From contig OY482848.1 in assembly GCA_960531495.1 (NCBI GenBank), positions 26,524,843-26,588,842 on the forward strand: 64,000 bases of DNA. Direction: 5' to 3'. The translations under genes were made by a program, and so were the position numbers. Source of the DNA: Zeus faber (Eukaryota; Chordata; Actinopteri; Zeiformes; Zeidae). Positions within the stretch are counted from its first letter, which is position 1. The number at the start of each line of letters is the position of its first letter. Below the pieces are notes generated by a model. The model ran no database searches, had not been told where the DNA came from, and saw nothing but the letters and a program-made list of their open reading frames with translations. Shown piece by piece: positions 1 through 64,000 of the stretch.

Positions 1-34
1 TATCTATCTATCTATCTATCTGTCTGTCTATCTA

Positions 35-83
<49 letters not shown>

Positions 84-164
84 GTCTGTCTATCTATGTC
101 TGTCTATCTATCTGTCTATCTATCTATCTGTCTGTCTATCTGTCTGTCTATCTATCTATCTATC
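1..164. repeat. (TATC/TGTC)n tetranucleotide array
   Basis: TATC and TGTC units are interspersed, the GATA/GACA type on the minus strand. It is cut by the window edge, so its full length is unknown. Confidence 0.97.
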
Positions 165-211
165 CATCACACAGAATCACAACAGCAACCCAAAACAACT
201 GTAGTGGTTTT

Positions 212-625
212 TTAGGTCACGTGACGTCAATGCAGAGTGGTTGTCATGGTACGCTCCATTTACCTCGGAAGTCGGAGCTGGGAATGACGTCCCACTCGGG
301 TTGTTGGCACGTTGCTGTGCTTGCTCTTGCGGAATACAGATAACTGCAGAACAAATGTGGGACCGGGGAACGTAGTGCTCCTCTGGGGGTCCACGGACAC
401 GTACATGTTAACATCCAAATGAACTTAATTAAAAAATAAAGATAACAACACTACAGCTTTCACTTATTGTTTATGGGTTGAGCAGCCATAATGGATTTTG
501 GGGTTGAGTGGGTGAGAGGTGTTTCGACTTTCCGGGTCGACGTTCCATTGAAATTTCTGACTGGGAACTCGGAAATTCCCACTTCCCAGTTGAAACGGGA
601 TGCGCCATAAGTCACGTGACTCTAA
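212..625. mobile_element. MITE-like element with CACGTG-bearing terminal inverted repeats
   Basis: The left end TTAGGTCACGTGACGTC (213-229) and the right end, read in reverse complement, TTAGAGTCACGTGAC (625-611) form terminal inverted repeats about 400 bp apart. Inside, CTCGGAAGTCGGAGCTGGGAA (about 265) and CTGGGAACTCGGAAATTCCC (about 559) form further related segments. No coding capacity. The class is not certain. Confidence 0.5.
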
Positions 626-959
626 TTAAAGGCCCACTTTTTCGAGGAATACAATGGAAGTGAAAATGACCTTCAATCCATTCACAGCGAGGTAAGACGC
701 CTCTTACAAACTAGATTACTTAAATGTAGTCCTACCTCAGAAAACACCTCGTCATTGATTAGTAACAAGCTTTCCCATTGGCTCAATTTTGAGAACAGCC
801 AGAGTAGATAGACACAGTTAATCCGAAGCTCCTCCAATATATAATAAAAACGAAGGACCTCCACCAGTTAGAGTCGGCTACAGTGTCTCGCAAATAACCA
901 GATATTGATCAATCCTTTGCAAAGAAACACAAGAAACTGAACAATAAAAATATCAATCT

Positions 960-61676
<60,717 letters not shown>

Positions 61677-62050
61677 GCTTGGAGTAACAAAATATTGCTT
61701 TGGTTTTTGATCGCTTGTCGTCGCTGTCCTTCCGTAGAGGTCCCCAAAAAGTCTTAACAGTCTTAGCAGCGCAACTCGGTCGAAGCTGTTTTCCCTGACT
61801 TCCAACTTCCAGCTCCAGTGCGTATCACTGTAGGCAGACTTCAGAGAGTAAAAAGGCCAAGCCTACTCCCTGCTTCTCCCCTCCTCCTCCACACCCCCAC
61901 ACCCCTCCCGGAGCTCCCTCCCTTCGGCGAGAGTCAAACTCACCTTTTCCCCTGCGCTGACCCTTCACTCCGTGGGCGTGGGTGTGCACGTGTGCTTGCG
62001 CACGTGGGCATAGCGTGCATGTGCGTGAGTGAAAGCATCTCCACACGCAT
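61677..62050 (-). promoter_or_regulatory. septin9: probable 5' UTR and promoter of the v2-type septin9 transcript
   Basis: Upstream of the exon 1 ATG on the minus strand is about 130 nt of open, moderately GC-rich leader. Beyond it (about 61870-61930) is a G-rich stretch on the sense strand with GGGAGGGG, GTGTGGGG and GGAGGAGGAGGGG, which resembles Sp/KLF sites. No TATA box is evident. A GTGAGT at about 61942-61937 on the minus strand could be the donor of a separate noncoding 5' exon. The human v2 promoter is a CpG island; CpG is only modest here. Confidence 0.4.
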
Positions 62051-64000
62051 CAGATCCCGTCATCCGCGGAGAACCTCCTGCTGCCAAAGCGGCTTTTCAA
62101 GGTTTCATTTCCTCCGAGCGTCGTTGAGCACCCACCGGAGTCAACCTGAATTCAAACTCCCGTACCCAATCTCCGTTACAAAGGGTGGCTTCTGGCCCTT
62201 CAAGCTGCCCCTCAAAGCCACAGAACGAACTGACCTCCACTTCCGAGTGTCAAAGGCAACACGGAGACTTCGAATAGATAAGATCTTCGGCCCACAGCCT
62301 CGAGTAAACAACCTCTACAAGCTCCACGGCGTATTAGAGAGCAGTCGCTTCGGCGCTAGCTGTTGACCGTGAGGGAGAGAAACTCGAGAAAGAGCTTTTC
62401 TTTGAGGGAGGAAAGGGACATTTTGCCTATTCGTCCTATTCGGTTTGTCTCTTTGGGCCGTCAAAGGGTGAGTCACGCACCAGCTTGTCTGCTGAACTCG
62501 GTATCATCAGGAGGCATCGGCTGGACGGACGCTCTGGACGGAGGAAGCTGATACTGGATCGAATACGCTCTGGACTGAGCTTGTTGACAAGCGACAGTAG
62601 CGTTTGATGTTTGGCTATAGTTATAGTTCTTGTCCCCGAAGCCTCTGTTGGGAATTTCAAAGCCGCTCTTTGAGGCGGCAGTGAAATGCGAAAAGGGTGT
62701 TTTGAAAGAGAGGTTTTGAAAAAATAACCAAAAGATTGAAGCTGCCCTTGTTTCTATTTGAAAAGGTTTATCGTTTTACTGTGGGATTGCGGTGAGGCGT
62801 CTGTTCCCTCAGCGGTGATACTATCGCTTAAGACGGAGTGGCTATTCCAAAGTGTCAACTTCCACGTTGTGACCTGACAGGACTGGAAGTCAGCTCTGTG
62901 AGGAATTGCCCCTAGTCCCTTTTCTAATTCCATTTTTCACTCATCACTAATGGTTAACGTGAACAACAATGGAGACACTGATCCCTTGTCAGCGTTCCGG
63001 CGGCAACTTTGCCCCAAAGCTTAGACCACAGGAAGTGGACATTTCCATGCGCATTGTACGACGTGTTTAGCCCCCGGTGGCAACGACAAGGCACGGTACC
63101 AGCGCCTGTTACTTTTTATAGGGTGTAAGTCAACGGGAAAGCCCTGTTCGAATGAAACGCTTCATTTTAAAGGGCACCAACGGGGCGCAGAGCCCACCTG
63201 GTGGCCCCCGACCTCGACACCAGAGGGGTCAGCCCTGTTCCTGCCAAGACATTGTGCATTTATGACATGGTCTGGTTGCTTCGAATAATGACTTTAAGGT
63301 GTTTGGCGACATGGACCAGGGCACACGGGCAGACACAGGGTCGTACTGTATGTGCCCTTGTGCTGTGATAATTGCATCTACCCCCAAAACCATCGGAGGG
63401 ATGTTATTCCGGATGAATATTTATCGACTCGACCCTCTGTGCCCCTATTTGCCAGGTGGGGTGTAATTGAAGAACCATACTGGAGTAAAATTGAGTTTTA
63501 TCACACACACTGATAGTACCTTACCATTTCCCTGATGATATCTCCCATTTTTCTGACGTTTGTATGGTGTCTGTATTTTGGGGTTTTGGAAAATTCAAAC
63601 AATACAGTATGGTGAGAAACCTACCTGGTTATTATATTACGTATGCCGGAAATGTATTTCTGTCAAAGGCATTTAATTTGTGTCTAAATTAACAAATCAA
63701 TTTGACGGCCTTACAGTCCTTTATAGCCTGGTCTGAATGGATCTAGTCAGAATGTCTATTATGTATAAGCCTCACCCATCCTGACAGCTGTGTCCAGGTG
63801 TACATAATGTGTCAGTGCATGCATGCGTGTACATGCGTGGTGGTGTGTTTGCGTTCGCCAATTGCATCCATGTTTACCTTCCGCGCAAGTGCGTTCATGT
63901 TGGGGCCGATATATCTGTCATGTAGCGCACAGTGTGTGGGCCCCCACGAGGGCCTTCGTGGGCACAGCAAGGCTGGCTGCACTGTAAACCATATGCCACG
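62051..64000. other. region upstream of the v2-type start: nothing recognised
   Basis: No upstream first exon of septin9 or other gene is supported. A neighbouring v1-type exon may lie outside the window. Confidence 0.45.

Noticed and set aside
61677-61805. In-frame extension upstream of the exon 1 ATG
   Set aside because: The frame is open but its apparent first codon is TTG, not ATG, and vertebrate v2 starts at the downstream Met.
62436-62660. Minus-strand open frame upstream of septin9, considered as a v1-type first exon
   Set aside because: It does not resemble MKKSYSGGTRTSSGR and has no donor in the right phase next to the open part.

Overview
The window is vertebrate genomic DNA, almost certainly from a ray-finned fish and probably a teleost. 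Three things point there: a split gene with vertebrate-type introns, very dense (CA)n/(TG)n microsatellites, and teleost-type repeats (an L2-like LINE, a Tc1 transposon, hAT MITEs and a tRNA-like SINE). No bacterial gene, operon, CRISPR array or RNA gene was recognised.

One protein-coding gene is clear: a septin 9 orthologue (SEPT9, SEPT3 subgroup of septins) on the minus strand, from a start codon at 61676 to a stop at 2555. Eleven coding exons join in phase through GT-AG introns and give 618 codons. Exon 1 is a counterpart of the human SEPT9_v2 first exon. Exon 2 encodes the basic, proline-rich microtubule-binding N-terminus. Exons 3-11 encode the septin GTPase domain and a short C-terminal tail with no coiled coil. 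Exon 3 carries an internal Met (residue 259) at the position of the start used by the short human isoforms.

Layout: 1-960 is downstream flank with a tetranucleotide array and a MITE; about 960-2554 is the 3' UTR; 2555-14694 holds exons 11 to 4; 14695-21965 is intron 3, with a three-level nest of transposons; 21966-22151 is exon 3; 22152-53209 is the 31 kb intron 2; 53210-53899 is exon 2; 53900-61621 is intron 1; 61622-61676 is exon 1; the rest is 5' UTR, promoter and upstream flank.

The less ordinary material is in intron 2. A small open exon at 34219-34273 starts with a good ATG context, ends at a consensus GTAAGT donor and has the right phase to splice into exon 3, so it may be an undescribed alternative N-terminus. 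At 36.1-36.4 kb a GC-box/CCAAT/E-box cluster precedes a purine-rich stretch with a GTGAGT donor and may be the promoter of a short isoform. Promoter-like segments with exon-like pieces also occur near 28.5-29.0 kb and 31.75 kb on the plus strand. Long CA repeats lie next to splice sites and in the 3' UTR.
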